Origin: Shewanella sp. CG12_big_fil_rev_8_21_14_0_65_47_15
Lineage (GTDB): Bacteria; Pseudomonadota; Gammaproteobacteria; Enterobacterales; Shewanellaceae
Assembly (NCBI RefSeq): GCF_002783505.1
Contig: NZ_PFGL01000011.1
Location: 1 to 64,000 of the forward strand
Length of the DNA: 64,000 nucleotides
Direction of reading: 5' to 3'
Positions 20,713 to 28,767 of this stretch are shown one piece after another. The notes beneath the pieces were generated by a model. That model did no database searches, was not told the origin of the DNA, and saw nothing but the letters and a program-made list of their open reading frames with translations. Positions within the stretch are counted from its first letter, which is position 1. Each line of letters begins with the position of its first letter. A program made the position numbers and the translations under genes.

Positions 20713-21021
20713 CTAGACGGCGACAGTTTCATCTTCGGGTAAATGCTCGGGACTGACGGGTTTAGAAAACAGATAGCCTTGGAAGTGCGAGCAATGCTGT
20801 TGCTTCAAAAACATAAATTGGGCTTCGGTTTCAACACCTTCGGCGACCACATCGAGTCCCAGACTGGTCGCTAAGGAAAGAATCGTCTTAACGACGCTGG
20901 CATCTTCAGGGCTCTGAAGCATACGGTCGACAAATGAACGGTCAATCTTGAGCGTGTTGATCGGCAGCTTAGTGAGATAATGCAGCGAGGAATAGCCTGT
21001 GCCAAAGTCATCGAACTTCGC
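20713..21021 (-). pseudogene. 5'-truncated EAL-domain fragment
   Basis: The minus-strand frame encodes only the last 100 or so residues of a c-di-GMP phosphodiesterase domain: KFDDFGTGYSSLHYLTKL, then LDVVAEGVETEAQF and FQGYLFSKPV, up to a natural stop. Upstream of the Lys-Phe-Asp-Asp the frame meets TGA at 21024, and no other EAL sequence remains. The first ORF-track ATG (20922) is internal to the domain. The EAL motif and most metal ligands are gone, so it cannot be active. The break lies about 50 bases from the 3' end of the chemoreceptor gene, suggesting that a deletion or rearrangement joined them. Confidence 0.85.
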
Positions 21022-21070
21022 TCATCGATTCACCATCTATCTCATTTGAACCATCATTTGAAAAGGGCCG

Positions 21071-22624
21071 TTATCTACGAAAACGCACCACCAGCTCATG
21101 CAAATCGTCCGAGACATTCAGTAATGTGTTTATTGCCTGGGCAGTGTCTTTGGCACTCATGGCACTCTCACTAGCTAAATCCGAGATGCTAACGACCTGA
21201 CGGTTGATGTCTTCGGCAACATGTGCTTGCTCCTCGACCGCCGATGCCATTTGAGTGGACATATCCGCAATTTGGCGTACGGCCACTGAAATTCCGCTTA
21301 ACATCTGCGCATTTTCCAACACTTTATCCAAACCTTCAGCTGCCGCATGAGTGCCTAAATCAGCAGTTAAAACCGCATCTTGTGCACTCTTTGTCAGACC
21401 GCTAACAATCCCATAGATTTCATGGGTTGATTCTTGGGTACGCTTAGCGAGGTTTCTGACTTCATCGGCAACCACAGCAAAACCACGCCCCTGTTCCCCC
21501 GCACGAGCCGCCTCTATCGCAGCATTAAGCGCGAGTAAATTCGTTTGCTCGGCGATTTGTTCGATCATTTGCGCTGCACTAGCTATTCGCTTTGTCTCAT
21601 CGGCGACCTCAGATACCGAGCTGCTAATAGCCGAAACAATATCTTTTAATTTTTCAATTGATGAGCGAGTGAGATCTGCAACTTGATTACCCTGTATCGC
21701 CAGCGCATTGGCGGTATCGGCATGGGTTGCCGTTTCAGACACGTGTTTAGCCACCTCAGCAATAGTCATCGTCATTTCGTTCATTGCGGTGGCGACTTGA
21801 AGAGTCTCAGATTGTTGACGTTCAATATCGGCAGAGGTTTTTTGAGTGAGCTTATCCCCAGCCCTAGATTCTCTAGCAACATTTTCTGCGGCATTTTCTA
21901 TCCGAGTAATAACAGTATTCATATGAGCCTGTTGGCTTATAATACCGACTTTGAGCAGGCCTAAATCTAATGGGTCATCAGTATAACTCTTTGCCGCTAG
22001 TGGATGACTAAAACTTTTACTCAGTAAACCTTGTAAAGAGTTCTGGGTCGATATTTTTTCTTTATATACCCACAATGCAAAGATCAGTGGACAGACAATT
22101 GCGATAGCGAAACCAATCTGAGTATTGCCAAGCATATGCAGTAGCAGCGACATCGCTAGCATAACGACAAGCAACAGATATCCAACCCATGATGGAATCT
22201 GTTTCGCCTCGGCTTTACCTTGTTTGAACCGTGAATACAGTTTTTCGGCACGCTTGACATCTTCTCGCTTTGGGCAACTACGGACAGACTCAAAGCCCAC
22301 GATTTTACCACGCTCGGTCACTGGCGTGACATAAGCGTCAACCCAATAAAAATCCCCATTTTTGCGGCGATTCTTCACTAATCCCATCCAGGGTTTGCCA
22401 TTTTTCAGATGGCTCCACATGATCCTGAATGCTTCTGGCGGCATATCCGGATGGCGCACTATATTGTGGGGCTGACCTATTAGCTCATGTTTTTCAAACC
22501 CACTAATATCAACAAAGGCATCATTACAATCCGTAATATTGCCATTGAGATCCGTGACTGAAATCAGATGGATTCTGCTATCAAAGGTTTTTTCTACTAG
22601 ACTCACCGGTTGATTATTTCTCAT
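21071..22624 (-). CDS. PAS-domain chemoreceptor (Aer-like)
   Basis: This 517-residue chemotaxis transducer has an N-terminal PAS domain (residues about 15-120, with [19 protein letters not shown] and [20 protein letters not shown]) rather than a periplasmic sensor. A short membrane region (about 145-185) and the cytoplasmic signalling hairpin with [20 protein letters not shown] follow. The layout is that of Aer, the FAD-dependent redox/oxygen receptor of E. coli, but flavin binding cannot be proved from sequence. No CheR-docking pentapeptide is present at its end ([10 protein letters not shown]). It is followed directly by a truncated EAL fragment and preceded by a 600-base non-coding stretch. 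Confidence 0.88.
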   Translation of the reverse strand: MRNNQPVSLVEKTFDSRIHLISVTDLNGNITDCNDAFVDISGFEKHELIGQPHNIVRHPDMPPEAFRIMWSHLKNGKPWMGLVKNRRKNGDFYWVDAYVTPVTERGKIVGFESVRSCPKREDVKRAEKLYSRFKQGKAEAKQIPSWVGYLLLVVMLAMSLLLHMLGNTQIGFAIAIVCPLIFALWVYKEKISTQNSLQGLLSKSFSHPLAAKSYTDDPLDLGLLKVGIISQQAHMNTVITRIENAAENVARESRAGDKLTQKTSADIERQQSETLQVATAMNEMTMTIAEVAKHVSETATHADTANALAIQGNQVADLTRSSIEKLKDIVSAISSSVSEVADETKRIASAAQMIEQIAEQTNLLALNAAIEAARAGEQGRGFAVVADEVRNLAKRTQESTHEIYGIVSGLTKSAQDAVLTADLGTHAAAEGLDKVLENAQMLSGISVAVRQIADMSTQMASAVEEQAHVAEDINRQVVSISDLASESAMSAKDTAQAINTLLNVSDDLHELVVRFRR

Positions 22625-22984
22625 TAATGCTACCCTATGAGCTTTTATGCGGATGAAGTGGTGATAACACCTTAATTATAGATAGCATCTTAATAATTTA
22701 TTAGTTTTAGTTAATGTTATTTCAAGGATGATAAATCATATAGACATGAGAAAATGTACAAAAGTGTGTAAACCACTTATGCCCTAGCTAGAGAGCATCA
22801 ACCCCATTTTGATAGCCCAGAGTAAACACACTCTAGGCATCAATAAACAGTACCAACCAGACTTCATCGTGAAACAAACGAAACCTAATTAGCCGTATCC
22901 ATTCACCAACCTATTGTTAATATAAAGAAAGTTATGATCACTGTCGGTGTTGAAAGCGTTCAAAAAAACACAGATTGTCAACTT

Positions 22985-23188
22985 TGGATGTTATTAGCAA
23001 AATTGTGAAGGCGGTTGCCCAGAAGCAACCTTACCCGGATGTGTTCGGGTTCGGAACCGCCCCGATCTAATCAATACCACTCTGGTGTCTTGGTGAATCC
23101 CCTTGCCGGGTGTGTAAAGGACTTACACCTCCACTCCAAGTTATCTGCGACCAACATAGTCAACAGATATTGACTGTCACGGCACACA
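22985..23188 (-). ncRNA. Candidate group II intron 5' domain remnant or other structured RNA
   Basis: On the minus strand this block begins GTGTGCCGTGAC just after the sulfatase terminator. It contains GGAGGTGTAAGTCC, which resembles leaders of bacterial group II introns as I remember them. Local stems include GTGTAA/TTACAC (23112-23128), ACCCG/CGGGT (23033-23050) and GGTTGC/GCAACC (23013-23030). No reverse transcriptase or intron 3' domain follows. Position directly behind a terminator hairpin is typical of class C group II introns, but the sequence identity is from memory and needs a covariance search. Confidence 0.35.
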
Positions 23189-23217
23189 AATAAAAGGCCA
23201 TGATTATTCCATGGCCT
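23186..23217 (-). terminator. Intrinsic terminator after the sulfatase gene
   Basis: On the minus strand AGGCCATG/CATGGCCT forms an 8-bp perfect stem with a 7-base loop, followed by TTTTATTT, 20 bases past the sulfatase stop. Confidence 0.88.
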
Positions 23218-23236
23218 CTGTATATAATATGCAAAC

Positions 23237-25660
23237 TCAGTTTGCCAACGCTTTCTGTAGAGAGACTGTAGCTTGCCCCTCTGCCGCCATAGTTTTATCC
23301 GCAACAGGCATATCTTTTAATATGATGTTTATCTTATTAATAATACCAGTAAATTTATATGGAGCTGGAACACCATAATTTTCAACAACAGGAGTTTCTC
23401 CATCTAAGCCAACGTCGGCGCCTTCATCGGCAGAGAATATCATCGGCTGAGTCCGCTCAATACGTCCTTCAGCAACTTGTTTATCATTGGCAAAAATTTT
23501 AGCAATCCCCCCCTTACCGAGTCCGCCTCCATCATAAGTGAACTCATAACGCAAATTAACTTTGCCTTTCGGGAGTGGTTTATCAGCACCGATAGTAAAG
23601 CGTTGCAGACCAAGGAAGTTATAACTATAAGTGGGTATGCCATCCTTTAGATAAAGACTCCAGCCGCCAAAACGACCAGCTTGTGCGAGTATCACGCCAT
23701 TAGCCCCCGTTGATGGGATCTCCAAGTCAGCCGTAATCTCGTGGGAGCGGTTTTTGACATTGATGAATACATTCTCGGACATGCCGACCATGCCTGAATA
23801 AACACTTAAGGAGGTACGTCCAGCCATTAGGTCTGGGCGGCCTACAAGGGCAGCATTAACTCGCTCAACACCACGATCATCAATTGGTAAAGCATGATAT
23901 TTTTCTGCCTCAACCATAAATAACGCTTGCATTTCCTTAAGTTTTTTTGGATTACTTGTAGCGAGATCGTTAGCCAAACTGAAATCTGAACGAGTATCGT
24001 AGAGTTCCCACTTATCACTGTCCAGTGCGGCCCGAACCTTACTTTCCCAAGGCGCTCGGTGAATAGTTCCTGCATACCAACCGTCATGATAAATGGCACG
24101 GTTCCCAAATATCTCGAAATATTGAGTTGTATGAGTATCAGCAGCGTTAGCATCGTTAAACGTTGCTAGCATACTAACACCTTCCATCGGTGTTTGTTTT
24201 ATCCCGTTCACCTCTTTGGGCTCTGGTAATTTGGCTGCTGCCAATATTGTCGGTGCTACGTCAATGACATGATGCCACTGGGAACGGGTCTCTCCCTTCG
24301 GACGCACAGCCTTTGGCCAATGCACAACCAGACCATTGCGTGTTCCGCCATAGTTAGAAGCAACCTGCTTGGCCCAAGCAAATGGGGTATTACCCGCAAT
24401 AGCCCAACCGGCGGCATAATGGTTATAGGTCGATGGCCCACCTAACTCATCGAAGTGTTTTATAATATCTTCTGTCTTTTCCTGCACCCCATTAAAATAG
24501 GTCATCTCATTAAACATGCCATTGGCGCCACCTTCGGCACTAGCACCATTATCACCTACCATGTAGAAGATCAGCGTGTTATCAAGTTGCCCCATATCTT
24601 CAATTGATTTGACCAGACGACCAGCTTCTGTATCAGCATATTCAGCAAAACCTGCAAAAACCTCCATCTGTCTAGCAAACAGCTTTTTGTCTGTTGCACT
24701 GAGCGCATTCCAGTCTTTGATTGCGGCTGGTTTAGGCGGTAATGCTGTACCAACTGGTACAACCCCCAGTTTTATTTGGCGAGCCAGAGTTTCTTCTCGT
24801 AACTTGTCCCATCCCTGATCAAATTTTCCATGATATTTGGCAATCCATTCTTTAGGAACATGGTGCGGCGCATGAGTTGCACCTGGAGCAAAATAGATAA
24901 AAAAGGGTTTGTCAGGAGTCAATGCCTTAACTGAGCGCATCCACTTTATCGATTGATTAGTCATATCAGTCATGAAGTTATATTTTGGGTCATGAGGCGG
25001 TTCGATCTTCGTCATATCCTCGTAAATGGATGGAGCCCAATGATTAGTTTCACCCGCGATAAAACCGTAGAACTTATCAAAGCCATTTCTGGTCGGCCAA
25101 CGATCCGTTGGACCTGATGGACTGACTTCCCAAGCCGCAGTTTCATGATCTTTACCAAAGTGTGCTGTGGCATAGCCATTTTGCCGCAGCATCTCTGCTA
25201 ATGGCGTCACACTCTGCGGACGTTGGCCTGTATTTCCAGGAAATGCGGTTGAAGTTTCCATGATGGAACCAGTATTGGTGGTATGGTGATTTCGTCCTGT
25301 CAATAAGGCTGCACGGGTTGGGGAACTGAGAGCTGTGGTATGAAACTGGTTGTAACGCAAGCCACTCTTTGCCAACTGTTCAACGGTGGGCATGTGAATA
25401 GGGCCGCCAAACGCACCTGATTGACCAAAGCCCATATCATCAATGAGAATAATCAAGACGTTGGGTGCGCCAACCGGAGCCTTTACCTGAAACCGTTCTG
25501 GTGGTGTTGCATCACGGACGTCTAGGACTTTGCTTCGTTCCGCTTCAGGTTCATGGATGGGTAGTACAGTTCGATCCGGTTCGGCCTGAGCCTGTGCACC
25601 AGTTGCACAGGTGCCGCTTAGTGCTAGTCCTATGGCGCCGTACATGGCATTTTTTTTCAT
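23237..25660 (-). CDS. Ser-type sulfatase (arylsulfatase family)
   Basis: This exported alkaline-phosphatase-superfamily sulfatase hydrolyses sulfate esters. The signal peptide ends near GAQAQA. The metal motif is LIDDMG (about 73-77), and the modification site reads LSSPTRAALLTGR with Ser112 at the formylglycine position, so it is a Ser-type enzyme needing an anSME maturase, encoded immediately upstream. A second metal-site motif, VGDNG, is visible. A C-terminal beta-rich domain extends the protein to 807 residues, longer than classic arylsulfatases. The ATG at 25660 follows AAGGAG by seven bases; the track start at 25735 is too early. The likely location is periplasmic. The substrate is unknown. 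Confidence 0.92.
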   Translation of the reverse strand: MKKNAMYGAIGLALSGTCATGAQAQAEPDRTVLPIHEPEAERSKVLDVRDATPPERFQVKAPVGAPNVLIILIDDMGFGQSGAFGGPIHMPTVEQLAKSGLRYNQFHTTALSSPTRAALLTGRNHHTTNTGSIMETSTAFPGNTGQRPQSVTPLAEMLRQNGYATAHFGKDHETAAWEVSPSGPTDRWPTRNGFDKFYGFIAGETNHWAPSIYEDMTKIEPPHDPKYNFMTDMTNQSIKWMRSVKALTPDKPFFIYFAPGATHAPHHVPKEWIAKYHGKFDQGWDKLREETLARQIKLGVVPVGTALPPKPAAIKDWNALSATDKKLFARQMEVFAGFAEYADTEAGRLVKSIEDMGQLDNTLIFYMVGDNGASAEGGANGMFNEMTYFNGVQEKTEDIIKHFDELGGPSTYNHYAAGWAIAGNTPFAWAKQVASNYGGTRNGLVVHWPKAVRPKGETRSQWHHVIDVAPTILAAAKLPEPKEVNGIKQTPMEGVSMLATFNDANAADTHTTQYFEIFGNRAIYHDGWYAGTIHRAPWESKVRAALDSDKWELYDTRSDFSLANDLATSNPKKLKEMQALFMVEAEKYHALPIDDRGVERVNAALVGRPDLMAGRTSLSVYSGMVGMSENVFINVKNRSHEITADLEIPSTGANGVILAQAGRFGGWSLYLKDGIPTYSYNFLGLQRFTIGADKPLPKGKVNLRYEFTYDGGGLGKGGIAKIFANDKQVAEGRIERTQPMIFSADEGADVGLDGETPVVENYGVPAPYKFTGIINKINIILKDMPVADKTMAAEGQATVSLQKALAN

Positions 25661-25749
25661 TTTTAAACTCCTTCTATTTATACATAATGGAGGAGATACA
25701 TCGACAACTACGTAATATGGATGCTCCTCAATCACACCAACTAGTTTAT

Positions 25750-27039
25750 TTAGCTCACTTCTCTATCTGATAACGGGATCACTAGGGGTCCATTCAGTGC
25801 ATCCATGACCATGGATGCGGGCAAGTTGTGGCTGACCAACTTGGCCATTGCATTCAAATAGGGAGTTAAATGTTGGAAATAACTTTTGTAGCTTGGGCAG
25901 AGATAGTTGAGTCCTGGTTTACCATCACGGGCAATTACAAACCGATTTTTTGGACATTCACCGTGACAGGCAAATAAGTAATCGCACTGACGACACTCAT
26001 CAGGTAAGGTAGTTGACTTGGCTTGGCCAAAAGCCCGCTGTTGCTGAGAATCAGCCATCTGTTGTGGTGTACTCTGTTGTAAATTGCCCAACAGGTAGTC
26101 TGGATACATGAAGTGGTCACAAGAATAGACATCACCATTATGTTCCACTATTAGTGCATTTCCGCAATTTTTGGCGAACAAGCAAATGGTGGAGGGCAAT
26201 TGCAACCAAGAAGCCAACGCCCATTCGAAATTCATCACATAAATTGTACCGACATCCTGACGGATCCACTCATCAAAAATAGCGATCAAAAACTGACCGT
26301 AAGCATGGGGAGATACGCTGTGCGGTGTCATCATGAGTGTAGGGCGCAACAGGTTGTTCTCATCTAGTTTCGGCGGTGTCGCAAAGGTTAATCCCAAAGC
26401 TAGATCATCGTTCGAAGGTATTCGCTCTACTACTGGATTGAACTGGATATGTGTCACACCCTGTTGCTTTAAAAACTGATACACTGCTAATGGCTGCTCG
26501 GCCACACTGCTAGTGACGGTAACCAGCACATTGAACTCAATCTTGAAGCGTTTCAGTAGTTCAAGTCCCTTCATAACGGCATCGAATGTCGGTCGCTCCT
26601 TCTTATCCACACGATCTCGATCATGTATGGCCTGAGGGCCATCGAGGCTGATACCTACCATAAACCCAGCTTCGGCCAAAAACTCACACCACTCTTCATC
26701 CAATAGTACGCCATTGGTTTGTATGGAATTACGAATGGTCTTGGCGCCAGCCAGTTCTTGTTGCCAAGCATAAGCTCGCCGGTAAAAATTCAGCCCTCGC
26801 AGCATAGGCTCCCCACCCTGCCAGGTAAACAGCACTTCTAGGCTTGGTTCGTGACGAATATTTTGTTCTATATAGGCACGCAACACCTCATCACTCATGG
26901 AAAAATGTTGTCTTTCTGGATAGAGCTCACGTTTCTCCAGATAAAAGCAGTAATGACACTCCAGATTGCAAATTGGCCCCACTGGCTTTGCCATAAGATG
27001 CAACCCTAGCTTTTGTATATCTTGTTTAGATTGACTCAT
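25750..27039 (-). CDS. Anaerobic sulfatase maturase (anSME, AtsB-like)
   Basis: This radical-SAM enzyme oxidises the active-site Ser or Cys of sulfatases to formylglycine in the cytoplasm before export. The SAM cluster motif CNLECHYC lies near the N-terminus, and the SPASM-domain cysteines are present (CLFAKNCGN, VYSCDHF, CRQCDYLFACHGECP), so all three Fe-S clusters appear intact. Length is about 429 residues. I use the ATG at 27039 with GGAAGG just upstream instead of 27093. It sits 89 bases upstream of the Ser-type sulfatase, the expected partner. Its activity is oxygen-sensitive in known members. A tiny Cys-rich ORF overlaps its start. Confidence 0.93.
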   Translation of the reverse strand: MSQSKQDIQKLGLHLMAKPVGPICNLECHYCFYLEKRELYPERQHFSMSDEVLRAYIEQNIRHEPSLEVLFTWQGGEPMLRGLNFYRRAYAWQQELAGAKTIRNSIQTNGVLLDEEWCEFLAEAGFMVGISLDGPQAIHDRDRVDKKERPTFDAVMKGLELLKRFKIEFNVLVTVTSSVAEQPLAVYQFLKQQGVTHIQFNPVVERIPSNDDLALGLTFATPPKLDENNLLRPTLMMTPHSVSPHAYGQFLIAIFDEWIRQDVGTIYVMNFEWALASWLQLPSTICLFAKNCGNALIVEHNGDVYSCDHFMYPDYLLGNLQQSTPQQMADSQQQRAFGQAKSTTLPDECRQCDYLFACHGECPKNRFVIARDGKPGLNYLCPSYKSYFQHLTPYLNAMAKLVSHNLPASMVMDALNGPLVIPLSDREVS

Positions 27040-27127
27040 AAATACCTTCCAACTCCCAATTAGCACACACCTTGAGTAAGGGACACTTGGCACAGTGGAC
27101 TGCTTGTGCTGAATCTAATCGACTCAT
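27026..27127 (-). CDS. Candidate 33-residue Cys-rich mini-ORF
   Basis: This frame is too short for the ORF track. It starts with ATG 12 bases after the FadL-like stop, spans the whole gap, and ends TAA 14 bases inside the maturase gene. It reads MSRLDSAQ.. with HCAKCPLLKVC, a C-x2-C-x5-C arrangement like the N-terminal iron-sulfur motif of FNR and like part of the SPASM motif in the adjoining maturase. The ribosome-binding site is weak. It may be a leader or coupling peptide, an iron-sulfur or metal-binding microprotein, or chance. Confidence 0.35.
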   Translation of the reverse strand: MSRLDSAQAVHCAKCPLLKVCANWELEGIYESI

Positions 27128-27138
27128 GTTTAAGGTAA

Positions 27139-28341
27139 TCAAAAGCGCTGATTATAGTTGATCGCAAAAAAGAACATGTTGGGATCATGATAACGACCAG
27201 CTAATACAGCAGGGGAGCTCACGTTAGCATCTTCGCTCATGAGATACTCAAAGGCAGCACCAACTGACGAAGTAATACCCAGCTCCTGTTGCACACCGAT
27301 ACCAAGTCGCCAAGTGTCACCGGCAGGCATCAGGAAAGAAGTATTCATTTGGTCTTGATACATACTTGTATCGTAAGCAACCCCCGTATTTATCCGTGTC
27401 ACCTGTGATATTTGGTACTGAATACCAACAGCGGCATGCCAGGTATCTTGTAGGTGAAGTATAGATGCAACTTGCTTGTTACCTACAGTAGTGTCCATTT
27501 TGCTAAAATTGCTCCAGTCTTGCCAACCGAGATCCCCCAGTAAAGCCCACCGCGTATTCAGTTGTTGGAAACCACTTAACATTATCTGTTGAGGTGCATT
27601 GACAGAGGTATTGATTGGTATCTGCCACTCCTCTCCGCTAATCGGGAGATTGCCTGTAGCATTGATATTGAAGTCATACTTAACGGCTGAGGTGTAGGTC
27701 AGTCCAATACGGGTTTGTTCGGATGGTGTATAGAGAAGGCCTAAGCGTAGGTTGGCAGCCCAGTCATGATCGTTCTGCTCAACTTCACCTACACCATTTG
27801 CTCTATCACGGGTCAGTGAAAAAATACCATAATTAATACCTACACCAATTCCTAAAACCCATTGATTATTTAGGCTATAGGCCATGGCGGGTTGTAAGGT
27901 CAGCCCCATCATGGTTGAATCCTTGACGAGATTGCGTCCAGCCCAGTCATCATTAAATCCAAGGCTTAGCCCGAAGTTGCCATACAAACCGACACCTAAC
28001 CGTAAGCGTTCATTGACGCTATGGCTATAAAAGAGACTAGCAGCAGGCAAGGCACCAACTGCGTTACCGCCATCTTCAAGTCGCTCATCTTCTACATCAT
28101 AGTCTAGGTTTCCATAGAGCAATTGCCCCCCGACAGTCAGTTGATTGCCATCCAGGTACATCATGCCTGCAGGGTTGCTAACGACAGTACTAGCATCTTG
28201 TGCTCTAGCGGCCATTCCTGCACCCGCCAGCCCAAGATCCTCAGTCGCGATCTCATACAAGTAAAGGCCCCCAGCATTAACGTTAAATGCTGTCATAAAT
28301 ATCATCAAAGAAACAATTGACGCAACCTTGCTCGCTTTCAT
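27139..28341 (-). CDS. FadL/OmpP1/TodX-family outer-membrane channel
   Basis: This 400-residue outer-membrane barrel of the FadL family has a signal peptide ending at FNVNA. The family N-terminal hatch sequence follows (GGLYLYEIATEDLGLAGAGMAARAQDASTVVSNPAGM), then amphipathic strands to a terminal aromatic NQRF. FadL-type channels admit hydrophobic compounds such as long-chain fatty acids or aromatics. Being first before the maturase and sulfatase genes, it may import the sulfated or desulfated substrate. A CRP-like site lies about 200 bases upstream of its ATG. The promoter lies in the 425-base gap upstream. Confidence 0.85.
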   Translation of the reverse strand: MKASKVASIVSLMIFMTAFNVNAGGLYLYEIATEDLGLAGAGMAARAQDASTVVSNPAGMMYLDGNQLTVGGQLLYGNLDYDVEDERLEDGGNAVGALPAASLFYSHSVNERLRLGVGLYGNFGLSLGFNDDWAGRNLVKDSTMMGLTLQPAMAYSLNNQWVLGIGVGINYGIFSLTRDRANGVGEVEQNDHDWAANLRLGLLYTPSEQTRIGLTYTSAVKYDFNINATGNLPISGEEWQIPINTSVNAPQQIMLSGFQQLNTRWALLGDLGWQDWSNFSKMDTTVGNKQVASILHLQDTWHAAVGIQYQISQVTRINTGVAYDTSMYQDQMNTSFLMPAGDTWRLGIGVQQELGITSSVGAAFEYLMSEDANVSSPAVLAGRYHDPNMFFFAINYNQRF

Positions 28342-28536
28342 AAAATTAAATCCCTTTTATGCATTGATACGAATGCAAAAAACTCAGTATGTAGCCATTA
28401 GAACAACCCAATATAAATATTGTGAATTTATATACAGATATATTTCCAACACACCAAATAAATTACACTGTAATATTTAGCTCACAGTGGCTATAAAATA
28501 AGAATATATGTCATGTATCACGTTAGTTAATGATGA

Positions 28537-28558
28537 TTTTGTGATCTGCATCAAGTCT
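28537..28558. promoter_or_regulatory. Candidate CRP binding site
   Basis: TTTTGTGATCTGCATCAAGTC matches the TGTGA-N6-TCACA consensus at eight of ten key bases, about 200 bases upstream of the FadL-like start. Spacing to a promoter was not established. Confidence 0.3.
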
Positions 28559-28708
28559 CATGAAAAATGTAGTTTTTCAATGGTAGACTTTATGTGTGAT
28601 TTATAGAGACAGTTTCACTATGGCGTGATGCTATAACAGGAAAATTCAACAACGATGATTATTGATGGTACGCCTCTGCTTGCTTGCCGGTGGGCTAGTG
28701 TATGGCGT

Positions 28709-28748
28709 TCAGGTTCAGCAGCGGCAGACTGCCCGCCACTGAACCTGA
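28709..28748 (-). terminator. Long hairpin downstream of the DUF1254 gene
   Basis: TCAGGTTCAG and CTGAACCTGA form a perfect 10-bp stem with a GC-rich inner loop that can pair further (GCGG/CCGC), 20 bases past the stop. No T-run follows on the minus strand, so it may protect or terminate the transcript only weakly. Confidence 0.5.
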
Positions 28749-28767
28749 TGGTTCGCTGACGACTAAG

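Larger units (their letters stand above)
22625..23236. other. Intergenic region with structured non-coding remnant
   Basis: From 22625 to about 22985 the sequence is AT-rich, holds the presumed promoter of the PAS chemoreceptor gene, and shows no other feature. From 22985 to 23188 lies a GC-richer block of consecutive hairpins, followed by the sulfatase terminator at 23195-23217. No reading frame is convincing; the 77-codon minus frame is a shadow of the sulfatase end. Confidence 0.5.
28342..28767. other. Intergenic region upstream of the FadL-like gene
   Basis: This holds the AT-rich promoter region of the FadL-like gene, the CRP-like site at 28540-28555, and the long hairpin at 28709-28748 behind the DUF1254 gene. 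No reading frame is convincing. Confidence 0.5.

Noticed and set aside
23071-23304. 77-codon minus-strand frame across the sulfatase end
   Set aside because: It runs through the sulfatase terminator and the structured remnant; it is a shadow frame.
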